A stretch of 64,000 bases of DNA, from NCBI GenBank assembly GCA_003153505.1, contig PLZA01000067.1, positions 70,445-134,444 of the forward strand, read 5' to 3'. The notes under the pieces are model-generated. The model saw only the letters and a list, made by a program, of their open reading frames with translations, was not told where the DNA came from and did no database searches. This document shows, one piece after another, positions 54,047-61,597 of the stretch (the first letter of the stretch is position 1; each line of letters begins with the position of its first letter). Made by a program: the position numbers and the translations under genes. The DNA is from Candidatus Dormiibacterota bacterium. GTDB lineage: Bacteria > Chloroflexota > Dormibacteria > Aeolococcales > Aeolococcaceae.

Positions 54047-54828
54047 GGGTGGGCGCGATCGCGATTGCCGGCATAGCGCTGTTCTTCTGGCCATTCGTCG
54101 CAGCGGACACACCACCGGCGGCGACGTCGATTGCGCTGAGTCTCGGTGTCGTCGCAGTGCTGGTCTTCGTCGAAGCATCGACGCGGCGGCTCGACGCACG
54201 GCGGTTTGCGCTGCTGGCGGCCATCGCGGCCATCGACGCCGGGCTGCGGCTCGTGCTGGTCACCGGGCTCGGTGGGTTCAGCCCGATCTTCTTTCTCATC
54301 CTCGCAGCCGGCTACGTGTACGGACCGTCGTACGGCTTTCTCGCCGGGTCGGTTGCCCTGCTCGCCTCCGCGGTCGCGACCGGCGGTATCGGACCCTGGC
54401 TGCCGTACGAGATGATGGGATGCGGCTTCGTCGGGCTGGTCGCCGGCCTCGCGGGCCTGCGCCGCTCAGGCCCCGTCTCGTGGCGAGACATCGCCGTCCT
54501 CGCCGTCGCCGGTGCCATCACCGGCTTCGCGTACGGCGCGCTCCTCGACGTCTGGGACTGGACCACGTTCTACCGTGGAACACCGGGCTTCGGATGGCAA
54601 CCCGGGCTCTCGCTCGGCGCGGCGCTCGGGCGTTTTGGTCGCTTCTACATGACGACGTCGCTGGTGTACGACACCTTCAGGGCTGCCGGCAACGTGCTCG
54701 CGGTGATCGTGCTCGGAGCCCCCGTGCTTGCCGGCTTGACCCGGATGCGCTCGCGGTTCAACGTGGTGGTGCTCGACCGACCGGTCCGCGAGGCTCCAGG
54801 TCTGGCCGCCTCGGTTACCCCGAGGTGA
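54043..54828 (+). CDS. ECF transporter S component, probably for cobalamin
   Basis: 261-residue membrane protein with about six helices, last gene of the operon and overlapping ecfA by 4 nt. It has FSPIFFLILAAGYVYGPSYG, GIGPWLPYEMMGCGFVGLVA and a characteristic loop GFGWQPGLSLGAALGRFGRF before the last helix. This general plan, a small helical bundle with a conserved N-terminal part, is that of substrate-binding S components. Riboswitch control and the transcobalamin-like partners point to cobalamin or a precursor. It may belong to the CbrT-type group; I cannot verify this. Confidence 0.78.
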   Translation: MRVGAIAIAGIALFFWPFVAADTPPAATSIALSLGVVAVLVFVEASTRRLDARRFALLAAIAAIDAGLRLVLVTGLGGFSPIFFLILAAGYVYGPSYGFLAGSVALLASAVATGGIGPWLPYEMMGCGFVGLVAGLAGLRRSGPVSWRDIAVLAVAGAITGFAYGALLDVWDWTTFYRGTPGFGWQPGLSLGAALGRFGRFYMTTSLVYDTFRAAGNVLAVIVLGAPVLAGLTRMRSRFNVVVLDRPVREAPGLAASVTPR

Positions 54829-55186
54829 GTGCGAGAACGGCGAAGACCACTGACACGATCGCCCCGATCACCAGTGGCAGCTTCGACAGCGGCCACGGCG
54901 TCCGCCGCCCCACGCCGAAGGTGATTCCCAGCGTGACGGCCATCCCGGCGCCGTAGAGGTAGTGCAGTTCGTGGACCGGCCGATGGCCCATGAGGTACAG
55001 AGCGGCCCCGAGGACCACCTGAAGCGCAACCGCGAGCAGCAGGACGCGGAGGTAGACCTTGAGGAGGACACCCACGAGCGGCGTGACCAGCAAGATCAGC
55101 CCGATGAGCGCACCGAGGATCGCGGCGACGACGAGGATGAATCCGAACTTCTGATGCAGGGTGACCCAGTCGATCGAGGCGATCAT
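54815..55186 (-). CDS. Small four-helix membrane protein of unknown function
   Basis: 123 residues from MIASIDWVTLHQKFGF, whose ATG shares a base with the stop of the ferredoxin-NADP reductase gene (TGATG), so the two form one unit. Four hydrophobic helices lie at about 12-35, 36-65, 73-92 and 100-120. HRPVHELHYLYG between helices 2 and 3 holds three histidines that could bind haem or metal; this is speculation. No family recognised. Its 3' end overlaps that of the S-component gene by 14 nt on the opposite strand. Confidence 0.65.
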   Translation of the reverse strand: MIASIDWVTLHQKFGFILVVAAILGALIGLILLVTPLVGVLLKVYLRVLLLAVALQVVLGAALYLMGHRPVHELHYLYGAGMAVTLGITFGVGRRTPWPLSKLPLVIGAIVSVVFAVLALTSG

Positions 55187-55938
55187 CAATCGGGCCAGTA
55201 CTGCTCTTCGCGGATGGCTTTGTTGTCGAAGCCGGCGCGATGCATGATCGCGCGAGCGCCACTGATCATCCCGGGATGGCCGCAGAGGAAGACTCCACCG
55301 TATCCGGGGCGCATCCCGGCCGCGTCGGCGTACTTGCGCACGACGTCCTCGACGCGGCCGCACTCACCGCGCCACTCGGGGTCCTCCCACGGCCGGCTCA
55401 CCGTCGGCACATAGGTCAACCAGTCGAATTCCTGAGCCAGCGCCTCGAGCTCTTCGGCATATCCGAGCTCGATGGAGCGCGCGGCACCCTGAAGCGTGAT
55501 CACCGGCACCGGCGCCCAGTCGCCGGCTCTCGCGCGCGACGCCAACGTGCGCAGCAGGCTGACAAAAGGGGCAACCCCGGTCACGGTGGCCACGAACAGG
55601 TGCGGCTCATCAAGAAGTGGAGCATCGCGCAGGAACAGCCCCTTGGTTCGCCGGCGGACGATCAGGTCGCCGCCGACGCCGAGTTCGAACAGGGGGTCCG
55701 AGAGCTCGCCATCGGGGACCCGCTCGATGAAGAGCTCGATCTCATTCTCGAGCGGCGATGAGCAGATCGAGTAAGGGCGTTCGATGACCCGGCCATCCGA
55801 CTGCAGCCCCAGAGTCACGTACTGACCGGGCCGATATGGCAACTCGATCTCGGTGCGGATCCTGATGATCCAGAGGTCCCGCGCCGGGTCGCGACGGGAG
55901 ACGATCGTCGCGGCAGCGTACTTGTCCGGATCCATCAT
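55186..55938 (-). CDS. Ferredoxin-NADP(+) reductase
   Basis: 250-residue FAD flavoprotein of the FNR superfamily, transferring electrons between NADPH and ferredoxin or flavodoxin. It has YRPGQYVTLGL, the FAD-binding ERPYSICSSP, GDLIVRRRTKG, the NADP-binding VTGVAPFVSLLR, VFLCGHPGMISG, and a C-terminal aromatic (EEQYWPD). Start MMDPDKYAAATIV at 55938 has a TACACT box 12 nt upstream; the far longer open frame is a shadow. It could feed ferredoxin to the sulfite reductase in this window, but no link is shown. Confidence 0.88.
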   Translation of the reverse strand: MMDPDKYAAATIVSRRDPARDLWIIRIRTEIELPYRPGQYVTLGLQSDGRVIERPYSICSSPLENEIELFIERVPDGELSDPLFELGVGGDLIVRRRTKGLFLRDAPLLDEPHLFVATVTGVAPFVSLLRTLASRARAGDWAPVPVITLQGAARSIELGYAEELEALAQEFDWLTYVPTVSRPWEDPEWRGECGRVEDVVRKYADAAGMRPGYGGVFLCGHPGMISGARAIMHRAGFDNKAIREEQYWPD

Positions 55939-55950
55939 GAGCGCGGTCAG

Positions 55951-55956
55951 AGTGTA
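55951..55956 (-). promoter_or_regulatory. Putative -10 box of the ferredoxin-NADP reductase gene
   Basis: TACACT on the minus strand, 12 nt before the first ATG (55938). Gives a leader of only a few bases. Confidence 0.35.
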
Positions 55957-56009
55957 GGGGGAAGGCCGTCGCGCGCCTCTTTTCCGGAAAGGGCGGAGAC
56001 TGTCATGAA

Positions 56010-56717
56010 ATGTACGGTCCCCTTGCACTCGTCGGCGGCGACGAGTTTCAGCCAGGTAACGAGCACCAGGACGAAATTCTTCGCGACGCGTGTGCCGGTC
56101 GGCCGGCGTACGTGGTCGCGACCGCGGCGCAGGATTTCGCCTCCGGAGCGGCCGAGGCAGCGCGCCGCTGGTTCGCGGGCCTTGGCCTCGAGGTCCGCGA
56201 GTTGCGTATCCGCAGCAAGGAGGACGCGCGATCGGCCGAGGTCGTCGCTGAAGCCGCAGGCGCCGGTCTCGTCTACATCGCCGGCGGTGACCCCGGAACG
56301 GTCGTCGACGTACTCCGGTCAAGTCCGGTGTGGAAAGCGATTGCATTGGCGTGGCGGGCCGGAGCGGCGCTCGCCGGATCGTCCGCCGGCGCGATGGCGC
56401 TCTGCCAATGGTGCCTGGTGCAGACCAGCTGGCCGGGCGAGATCGACGAGCGGTCCGTCGACGCGCTCGGGCTCATCCCGGGGTGCGCGATCCTGCCTCA
56501 CTTCGACGTCCTCGGCGATGCCTGGGTTCCCTGGGCGCAGGAGGGGCTCGGCCAGAACGCGAAGGTGATCGGCATCGACGAGCGCACCGCCGCCGTCCTG
56601 CGAGACGGCAGCTGGGAGGTGGTCGGCCCGGGCGCCGTCACGATCCTGCAAGGGTCGAAGCGAAATCGCCACATCGAAGGGGAAAAGATCGAAGAAATGT
56701 CGAATCCGGAACCTTGA
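56010..56717 (+). CDS. Peptidase S51 / cyanophycinase-like protein
   Basis: 235 residues of the class I glutamine-amidotransferase-like fold. It has the nucleophile elbow LAGSSAGAMALCQW with Ser, YIAGGDPGTVVDVLRSS before it, and GLIPGCAILPHFDV supplying the likely catalytic His. These fit the S51 family (dipeptidase E, cyanophycinase). No cyanophycin synthetase is nearby, so an aspartyl dipeptidase-type role is as likely. Start ATG 56010 is preceded by GGAG about 15 nt upstream. Confidence 0.8.
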   Translation: MYGPLALVGGDEFQPGNEHQDEILRDACAGRPAYVVATAAQDFASGAAEAARRWFAGLGLEVRELRIRSKEDARSAEVVAEAAGAGLVYIAGGDPGTVVDVLRSSPVWKAIALAWRAGAALAGSSAGAMALCQWCLVQTSWPGEIDERSVDALGLIPGCAILPHFDVLGDAWVPWAQEGLGQNAKVIGIDERTAAVLRDGSWEVVGPGAVTILQGSKRNRHIEGEKIEEMSNPEP

Positions 56718-56719
56718 CC

Positions 56720-56789
56720 CTGTTCAGGCCGTAATCCGAACGTAACCCTGCTCCGTTTACTTGTATGACAGGCTGGATAACCTGAACAG
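56720..56789. repeat. Separated 9-bp inverted repeat
   Basis: CTGTTCAGG (56720-56728) and CCTGAACAG (56781-56789) are perfect inverted copies 52 bases apart, in the gap between the S51 gene and the next one. There is no T-tract, so it is not an intrinsic terminator. It could be a paired operator or a long-range RNA stem. Confidence 0.4.
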
Positions 56790-56818
56790 CGAAGGCATCA
56801 CGTGAGACGACAGACGAC

Positions 56819-57157
56819 ATGAGCTTCCAGAGCGCAATCACCGACATGGACGCGGCCAAAGCCCGCGCCGACGACCTCAAGGCCCGCCGGCGGCTTCGCA
56901 TCGAGCATATTCAGCGGCTCGAGCGCGTCCTCGACAGCGTCGAACATCACAACCTCCAGCGCGACCGTCAGGTACCGGCGGACATGTGGCGCCAGCTCGC
57001 GGAGCTCGAAGTGGTCCTGCCCGTGCCCGCTCCCCCGGCGCTCTGGCAGGCGCGCAACACCGCCAGGCTGCACGACGCGCTGCTCGACTGGGAAGCCGAC
57101 CTGCTCGACAAGGTGGCACCGCACCGCGTCGCCTACGACGACACGCACGACGACTGA
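56819..57157 (+). CDS. Helical hypothetical protein upstream of tyrS
   Basis: 112 residues with no family I recognise. Residues about 1-50 are strongly charged and helical, with an Arg/Lys/Glu-rich pattern that could coil (DLKARRRLRIEHIQRLERVL). The middle has a Pro-rich turn VLPVPAPPALW and the end is acidic (YDDTHDD). No cysteines, membrane helices or signal peptide. It lies 38 nt before tyrS on the same strand and probably shares its transcript. Codon usage, strongly GC-biased at third positions, supports it as real. Confidence 0.6.
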   Translation: MSFQSAITDMDAAKARADDLKARRRLRIEHIQRLERVLDSVEHHNLQRDRQVPADMWRQLAELEVVLPVPAPPALWQARNTARLHDALLDWEADLLDKVAPHRVAYDDTHDD

Positions 57158-57195
57158 CCTCACCGCCTGACACTGGTCTGGCACACTCAGCGGAC

Positions 57196-58323
57196 GTGAC
57201 CACCGCTGAACGCATGGTGCTCGTCGAGCGCCACACCGCCGAGGTCATCGGCGCCGATGAGTTGCCGCCGCTGATGGACGCGGGACTCGAGGTGCGTCAT
57301 TACATCGGCTTCGAGATCTCCGGCAAGGCACATCTCGGCACCGGGATCATGAGCATGGCGAAGGTCCGCGACCTGACCGCCGCGGGCGTGCATTGCTCCG
57401 TGCTCCTCGCCGATTGGCACACCTGGATCAACGACAAGCTCGGTGGCGACCGCCAGCTGATCCGCCGGATCGCGACGGGGTACTTCACCGAGGCATTTCG
57501 CGCCTCCCTCCTATGTGTCGACGCCGACCCGGGGTCAGTGGAGTTCGTGCTGGCGTCGGACCTCTACCGGGACGACACCGAGTATTGGGCGACGGTCATC
57601 GAAGTGAGCAAGAACACGACGCTGGCGCGAATGCAGCGCAGCATCAGCATCCTCGGCCGTCAGGAGCGCGAGAGCATCGACTTCGCCAAGCTGATCTACC
57701 CCGCGATGCAAGCGGCCGACATCTTCACGCTCGGCGTCCATATCGCCCACGCTGGGATGGACCAGCGCAAGGCGCACGTGATCGCTCGCGACGTCGCCAT
57801 GCAGATGCGCATCCATGCGGTTCGCGGGATCAATGGAGCGCCGATGAAGCCGGTCGCCCTGCACCATCCGCTCCTGCTCGGCCTACGCCGCCCCCCGGTC
57901 TGGCCGGTGGCGCCCGAATCGGCGCGCGACGTGTTCTCGGCTATGAAGATGAGCAAGAGCGATCCCGGCTCGGCCGTCTTCGTTCATGACAGTCCTGACG
58001 AGATCACGGGCAAGATCCGCAAAGCGTTCTGCCCACCGGGCGAGGTGACGTTCAATCCCATCCTCGACTGGATCGACAAGCTCGTCTTCAACATTGCCGG
58101 CGGGCCTTTCGTGGTCGATCGATCGGAAGCCAACGGCGGGCGAGTGGTGTTCGACACCAACGATGAGGTTGTTGCCGCCTACGTCGACGGCTCCCTCCAC
58201 CCCATGGATGCCAAGGCGGGGCTGGCCGCGCGACTCATCGACTTTCTCGAGCCCGCGCGGACCCATTTCGCCAAGCCTGAGATCCACGCGATGCTCGAGG
58301 AGATCGACGCCGCGATCGCCTAG
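57196..58323 (+). CDS. tyrS: Tyrosyl-tRNA synthetase of archaeal/eukaryotic type
   Basis: 375-residue class I synthetase that resembles archaeal TyrRS more than the usual bacterial TyrS. It has HYIGFEISGKAHLGTG (HIGH-like, with Tyr36), YPAMQAADIFTLG, AGMDQRKAH, and KMSKS at 251-255. The tyrosine pocket residues known from Methanocaldococcus (Y32, Y151, Q155, D158, Q173) are conserved with exact spacing as Y36, Y168, Q172, D175, Q190. There is no S4 domain at the C-terminus, unlike bacterial TyrRS. GTG 57196 is chosen; ATG 57214 would be slightly short. Confidence 0.88.
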   Translation: MTTAERMVLVERHTAEVIGADELPPLMDAGLEVRHYIGFEISGKAHLGTGIMSMAKVRDLTAAGVHCSVLLADWHTWINDKLGGDRQLIRRIATGYFTEAFRASLLCVDADPGSVEFVLASDLYRDDTEYWATVIEVSKNTTLARMQRSISILGRQERESIDFAKLIYPAMQAADIFTLGVHIAHAGMDQRKAHVIARDVAMQMRIHAVRGINGAPMKPVALHHPLLLGLRRPPVWPVAPESARDVFSAMKMSKSDPGSAVFVHDSPDEITGKIRKAFCPPGEVTFNPILDWIDKLVFNIAGGPFVVDRSEANGGRVVFDTNDEVVAAYVDGSLHPMDAKAGLAARLIDFLEPARTHFAKPEIHAMLEEIDAAIA

Positions 58324-58326
58324 CGT

Positions 58327-59334
58327 TCAGCGCAGACCGACGGCCTCCTGCACCTTCAGCAGCGTCGCGTCGGCAACCACGCGGACCCGCGCCGCGGACT
58401 CGGCAAGCACACGACGCAGACCCTCGTCATCGGCGCGCAGTTCCGCGTAGCGCGCCTGGATGGGGCGGAGCGCGTCGATGACCGCATCGGCCACCGCGCC
58501 CTTGAGCTCGCTGTATCGCTTGCCCTCGAACTCCGCGAGCGCGGCGTCCGCGCCGACCCCGCGCAGCGCAGCGTAGATCTCGATCAGGTTCGCGACCCCG
58601 GCACCGAGCGGCTTGTGCACCGCGGGCTCGGTGTCGGTGGTCGCTCTCGCGATCTTGCGACGTATGACGTCGGGGGGATCGAGGAGCAGCACGGCATGGC
58701 CGGGACGATCCGCCGCGGTGCTTTTGCTCATCTTCTCGTCCGGGGTGTCGAGACCCATCACCCGAGCGCCGACGGTGCTGATCAGTGGAGCGGGGACTCG
58801 GACAACGTCACCGCGCTGCGAGTTGAGGCGCTGCGCGAGATCCCTGCACAGTTCGATGTGCTGGCGTTGATCCTCGCCCACCGGGACGAAGTCCGCGTCG
58901 TAGAGAAGAATGTCCGCAGCCATGAGCACCGGATAGGTGAAGACGCCGGTGTTGACCCGCTCGCGCCCCTGCGCCTCGCTCCGTGCTTTGAACTGGGTCA
59001 TCCTGTCGAGCCAGCCCATCGGTGTGAGCGTCTCGAGGATCCAGCACAGTTGCGAGTGAGCGGTGACGTGCGACTGTACGAAGATCTCGCACCGGGCTGG
59101 GTTGAGACCGCACGCGATATACATTCCCGCCAGCTCCAGGGTCAGCGCGCGCAGACGCGCTGGATCGGGGTGACGCGTCAATGCGTGCAGGTCGACGATG
59201 CAGAAGTAGTTCTCGTAGCTGTCCTGATCCCGGGCCCAGTTGCGCAGCGCACCGAGGTAGTTGCCGACGTGAAGCCCGAAGTCCGGCTGGATGCCGCTCA
59301 GGACGCGGGGGCGTGGGGCAGCGGTCTGTGACAT
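58327..59334 (-). CDS. trpS: Tryptophanyl-tRNA synthetase
   Basis: 335 residues, standard bacterial TrpRS. It has LSGIQPDFGLHVGNYLGAL with the HIGH-type motif, FTYPVLMAADILLYDADFVP, VGEDQRQHIELCRDLA and KMSKS in DEKMSKSTAADR. Start MSQTAAPRPRV at 59334 has a TAGGCT box 10 nt upstream; the longer frame overlaps the next gene. Convergent with tyrS with only 3 nt between stops. Confidence 0.95.
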   Translation of the reverse strand: MSQTAAPRPRVLSGIQPDFGLHVGNYLGALRNWARDQDSYENYFCIVDLHALTRHPDPARLRALTLELAGMYIACGLNPARCEIFVQSHVTAHSQLCWILETLTPMGWLDRMTQFKARSEAQGRERVNTGVFTYPVLMAADILLYDADFVPVGEDQRQHIELCRDLAQRLNSQRGDVVRVPAPLISTVGARVMGLDTPDEKMSKSTAADRPGHAVLLLDPPDVIRRKIARATTDTEPAVHKPLGAGVANLIEIYAALRGVGADAALAEFEGKRYSELKGAVADAVIDALRPIQARYAELRADDEGLRRVLAESAARVRVVADATLLKVQEAVGLR

Positions 59335-59344
59335 CGCAGACGCC

Positions 59345-59350
59345 AGCCTA
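59345..59350 (-). promoter_or_regulatory. Putative -10 box of trpS
   Basis: TAGGCT on the minus strand, 10 nt before the ATG at 59334. It lies just past the stop region of the hydrolase gene. Confidence 0.4.
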
Positions 59351-59353
59351 TCG

Positions 59354-60226
59354 TCAGGCGGTGCGGCGGCGCTGACGGCGGGGTTTGGCGACCGCGCGCG
59401 GCGACCAGCATGTCGCCACGAATCCATTGATCTCGGCGGTGAGGCGCGCCGGCCTGAGGCGGAGCTCGAGGATGTTCGATGCCTCCACCAGCCGCGCGTT
59501 GGGGAGCTCGTCGGTGAGCACCCCTGCGTCCGAGAACGGGTGCACCGGGTCGATGTGATGACCGATCACGAGCGCAGGCATGGTCATCGCTCGCCGCTGG
59601 GCGCCGTACGGGGCGATGTGGCTGAAGAACAGTCCCTTGAGCAGCGCAGCGCTCGGGATCGGGTCCTGCCGCATCACGTCGAGTGCGACGTTGCCCCAGA
59701 ACGGCACGAACCGGCGCGGGATCGTGCGCAGTCCCGCGGCGAACGGGCGCAGCATCCGTCCACCGAAGTGCAGCGCCACCAGCAGCGGGCCGAACGCGAT
59801 CACCGAGGCAACCATGGCGTTCTCCAGCACCGGCATCTCGATGATCATGCCGCGCACGCGCTGCGGCGCCTTGCGCGCTACCTCGAGCGTGACATTCGCG
59901 CCGAGCGAGGTGCCGCCGACGACCGCCTCGTCGATGTCGAGATGATCCAGGAGCGCGATTGCGTCGGCTGCGAACGACTCGATTGAATACTCCGCCATTC
60001 CGTCGGGGCGATCGGAGCGTCCATGCCCGAGTGGGTCGAGGGCGAGCACGTGCGCCCCGCTCGCAGCGAGGGCCATGGCCAGCTGCTCCTGCATCAGCGC
60101 CGGGACGAGCAGCCCCGGCATGAGCAGCACCCATCGCTTGCCATCACCGAACTCGGTGTAGGCCAGGCGATGGCCCCGTGCCGTGAACGACGAGCGCACG
60201 ACCAGAGGCTGGCGGACGGCGGACAT
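59354..60226 (-). CDS. Alpha/beta hydrolase
   Basis: 290 residues. It has LLMPGLLVPALM (oxyanion region), ALDPLGHGRSDRP, the nucleophile elbow VGGTSLGANVTL with Ser, and a distal GHHIDPVHPFSDAG containing the likely Asp/His. A long lid of hydrophobic character follows the nucleophile. Esterase or related hydrolase; substrate unknown. Start MSAVRQPLVVRSS (60226) is placed by the fold and a CATAGT box 7 nt upstream. The Arg-rich C-terminus (KPRRQRRRTA) is unusual. Confidence 0.82.
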   Translation of the reverse strand: MSAVRQPLVVRSSFTARGHRLAYTEFGDGKRWVLLMPGLLVPALMQEQLAMALAASGAHVLALDPLGHGRSDRPDGMAEYSIESFAADAIALLDHLDIDEAVVGGTSLGANVTLEVARKAPQRVRGMIIEMPVLENAMVASVIAFGPLLVALHFGGRMLRPFAAGLRTIPRRFVPFWGNVALDVMRQDPIPSAALLKGLFFSHIAPYGAQRRAMTMPALVIGHHIDPVHPFSDAGVLTDELPNARLVEASNILELRLRPARLTAEINGFVATCWSPRAVAKPRRQRRRTA

Positions 60227-60276
60227 CGGGCGAACTATGCTCCAAAAACTGGATCGGTGCCGTGGTACATGTGGCC

Positions 60277-60282
60277 TAGAGT
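60277..60282 (+). promoter_or_regulatory. Putative -10 box of the DoxX-like gene
   Basis: TAGAGT, 8 nt before the ATG at 60291. It fixes this start against the longer open frame. Confidence 0.4.
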
Positions 60283-60290
60283 CTGGAACC

Positions 60291-60686
60291 ATGCGAACGC
60301 TTGTGAGAACTGCCGGTCGGCTGCTGCTTTCGGGAATCTTCATCTACTCCGGCTACGGCATGATCAGCCAAGCCGAGGGCTACGCCAAGCGGGTTTCCGG
60401 CGCGTTGCCGATGATTCCCGAGGATCCGATGATCCCGAAGGTCCACGGCGCGATCATGATCGGAGCCGGGTCGACGTTCGCTCTCGGCATCCTGCCGAAG
60501 ACCTCGGCTCGTCTCCTCGCCCTGACCCTGATCCCCAACACGCTCATCGGGCATCCCTTCTGGAAGACAGAGAAGCCCGAGGAACGGCGCGCGCAGATCA
60601 TCCAGTTCCTCAAGAACGCAGGCCTCTTCGGCGGCCTGCTGTACGTCGCATCCGACAAGCGGACCAAGCCGCAACCGGAGGACTGA
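60291..60686 (+). CDS. DoxX family membrane protein
   Basis: 131 residues. Start MRTLVRTAGRLLLSGIF, with helices at about 8-26, 55-72 and 73-92 and the DoxX-type opening LLLSGIFIYSGYGMI. It has PKVHGAIMIGAGSTFALGI and TLIPNTLIGHPFW, as in this family of small quinone-associated membrane proteins. Function not established. It ends one base before the convergent rmlD stop. Confidence 0.8.
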   Translation: MRTLVRTAGRLLLSGIFIYSGYGMISQAEGYAKRVSGALPMIPEDPMIPKVHGAIMIGAGSTFALGILPKTSARLLALTLIPNTLIGHPFWKTEKPEERRAQIIQFLKNAGLFGGLLYVASDKRTKPQPED

Positions 60687-60687
60687 C

Positions 60688-61545
60688 TCAGGCGGGTCTG
60701 CCGTCGTCCGGCCGGGCGAGGTAGGCTCGCAACCCGTCCTCCCATGCTGGGAGCGGGCGCTCGCCGAGGTCGCGCCAGGCGCGATTGTCGAGCACCGAGT
60801 ACGCGGGTCGGACTGCCGGCGTCGGGTATTCCGCCGTGGTGATCGGCACCACCTCGACCTGGAGCCGTCTCGCGCCCATGGTCGCGACCGCGAGGTCGTA
60901 CCAGGTGGTGACACCCGCATTGCTCAGGTGGTACGTGCCCGGGGGGCCGGCTTCGAGCAGACGGAGCAATGCCGGCGCCAGGTGGCCGGTCCACGTCGGT
61001 GCGCCGTGCTGGTCGGCGACAACGCGGACCTGCGGACGTTCCGCGGCCAGCCGGAGCATGGTGAGCACGAAGTTGGGCCCCTGGCGCCCGTAGAGCCAGC
61101 TGGTGCGCACGATCTGATGGTCGCGGCAGCGCTCCCGCACCGCGACCTCGCCGTGCAGTTTGGTTCGCCCGTACGCGGACCGCGGTGCCGGGGCGGCGTC
61201 CTCGGGGATCGGCGACGTCGCAGTGCCGTCGAAGACGTAGTCGGTGCTCACGTGGCAGCAGCGGATTCCGGCTGCGGCGCACGCAGCTGCCACGAGCCCC
61301 GCGCCGGTCGCGTTCACCGCCTCCGCCTCAGCCTCGTGCTCTTCGGCTGCGTCGACCCGCGTCCAGGCCGCGGCGTTGACCACCGCGTCGGGCCGAGTGG
61401 CATCGATCCATCGCTTCACGGCGGCGCCGTCACGGATGTCGCACTCCGCCTGGGTCAGACCGACCATCTCATGGCCGTGCTCCGTGCCGGTCTCGACGAG
61501 GTCACCGCCGAGCTGCCCCCGGGCGCCGAGCACGAGGTACTTCAG
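60688..61545 (-). CDS. rmlD: dTDP-4-dehydrorhamnose reductase, probable CTG start
   Basis: Last step of dTDP-L-rhamnose synthesis, reducing the 4-keto group with NADPH. It is 285 residues of short-chain dehydrogenase: YLVLGARGQLGGDL (Rossmann loop), VVNAAAWTRVDAAE, HVSTDYVFDGTATSP and the catalytic SAYGRTKLHGE. No ATG, GTG or TTG lies at the right place. A CTG at 61545 with AGGGGA upstream gives a normal-length protein starting at the conserved KYLVLG. The next in-frame candidate, a TTG, is inside rmlA. Follows rmlA on the same strand. Confidence 0.88.
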   Translation of the reverse strand: MKYLVLGARGQLGGDLVETGTEHGHEMVGLTQAECDIRDGAAVKRWIDATRPDAVVNAAAWTRVDAAEEHEAEAEAVNATGAGLVAAACAAAGIRCCHVSTDYVFDGTATSPIPEDAAPAPRSAYGRTKLHGEVAVRERCRDHQIVRTSWLYGRQGPNFVLTMLRLAAERPQVRVVADQHGAPTWTGHLAPALLRLLEAGPPGTYHLSNAGVTTWYDLAVATMGARRLQVEVVPITTAEYPTPAVRPAYSVLDNRAWRDLGERPLPAWEDGLRAYLARPDDGRPA

Positions 61546-61597
61546 CGCCGCGTCCCCTGACGGGGATGGAAGGAGGATTCGCCGGTCACGGCGTGAC

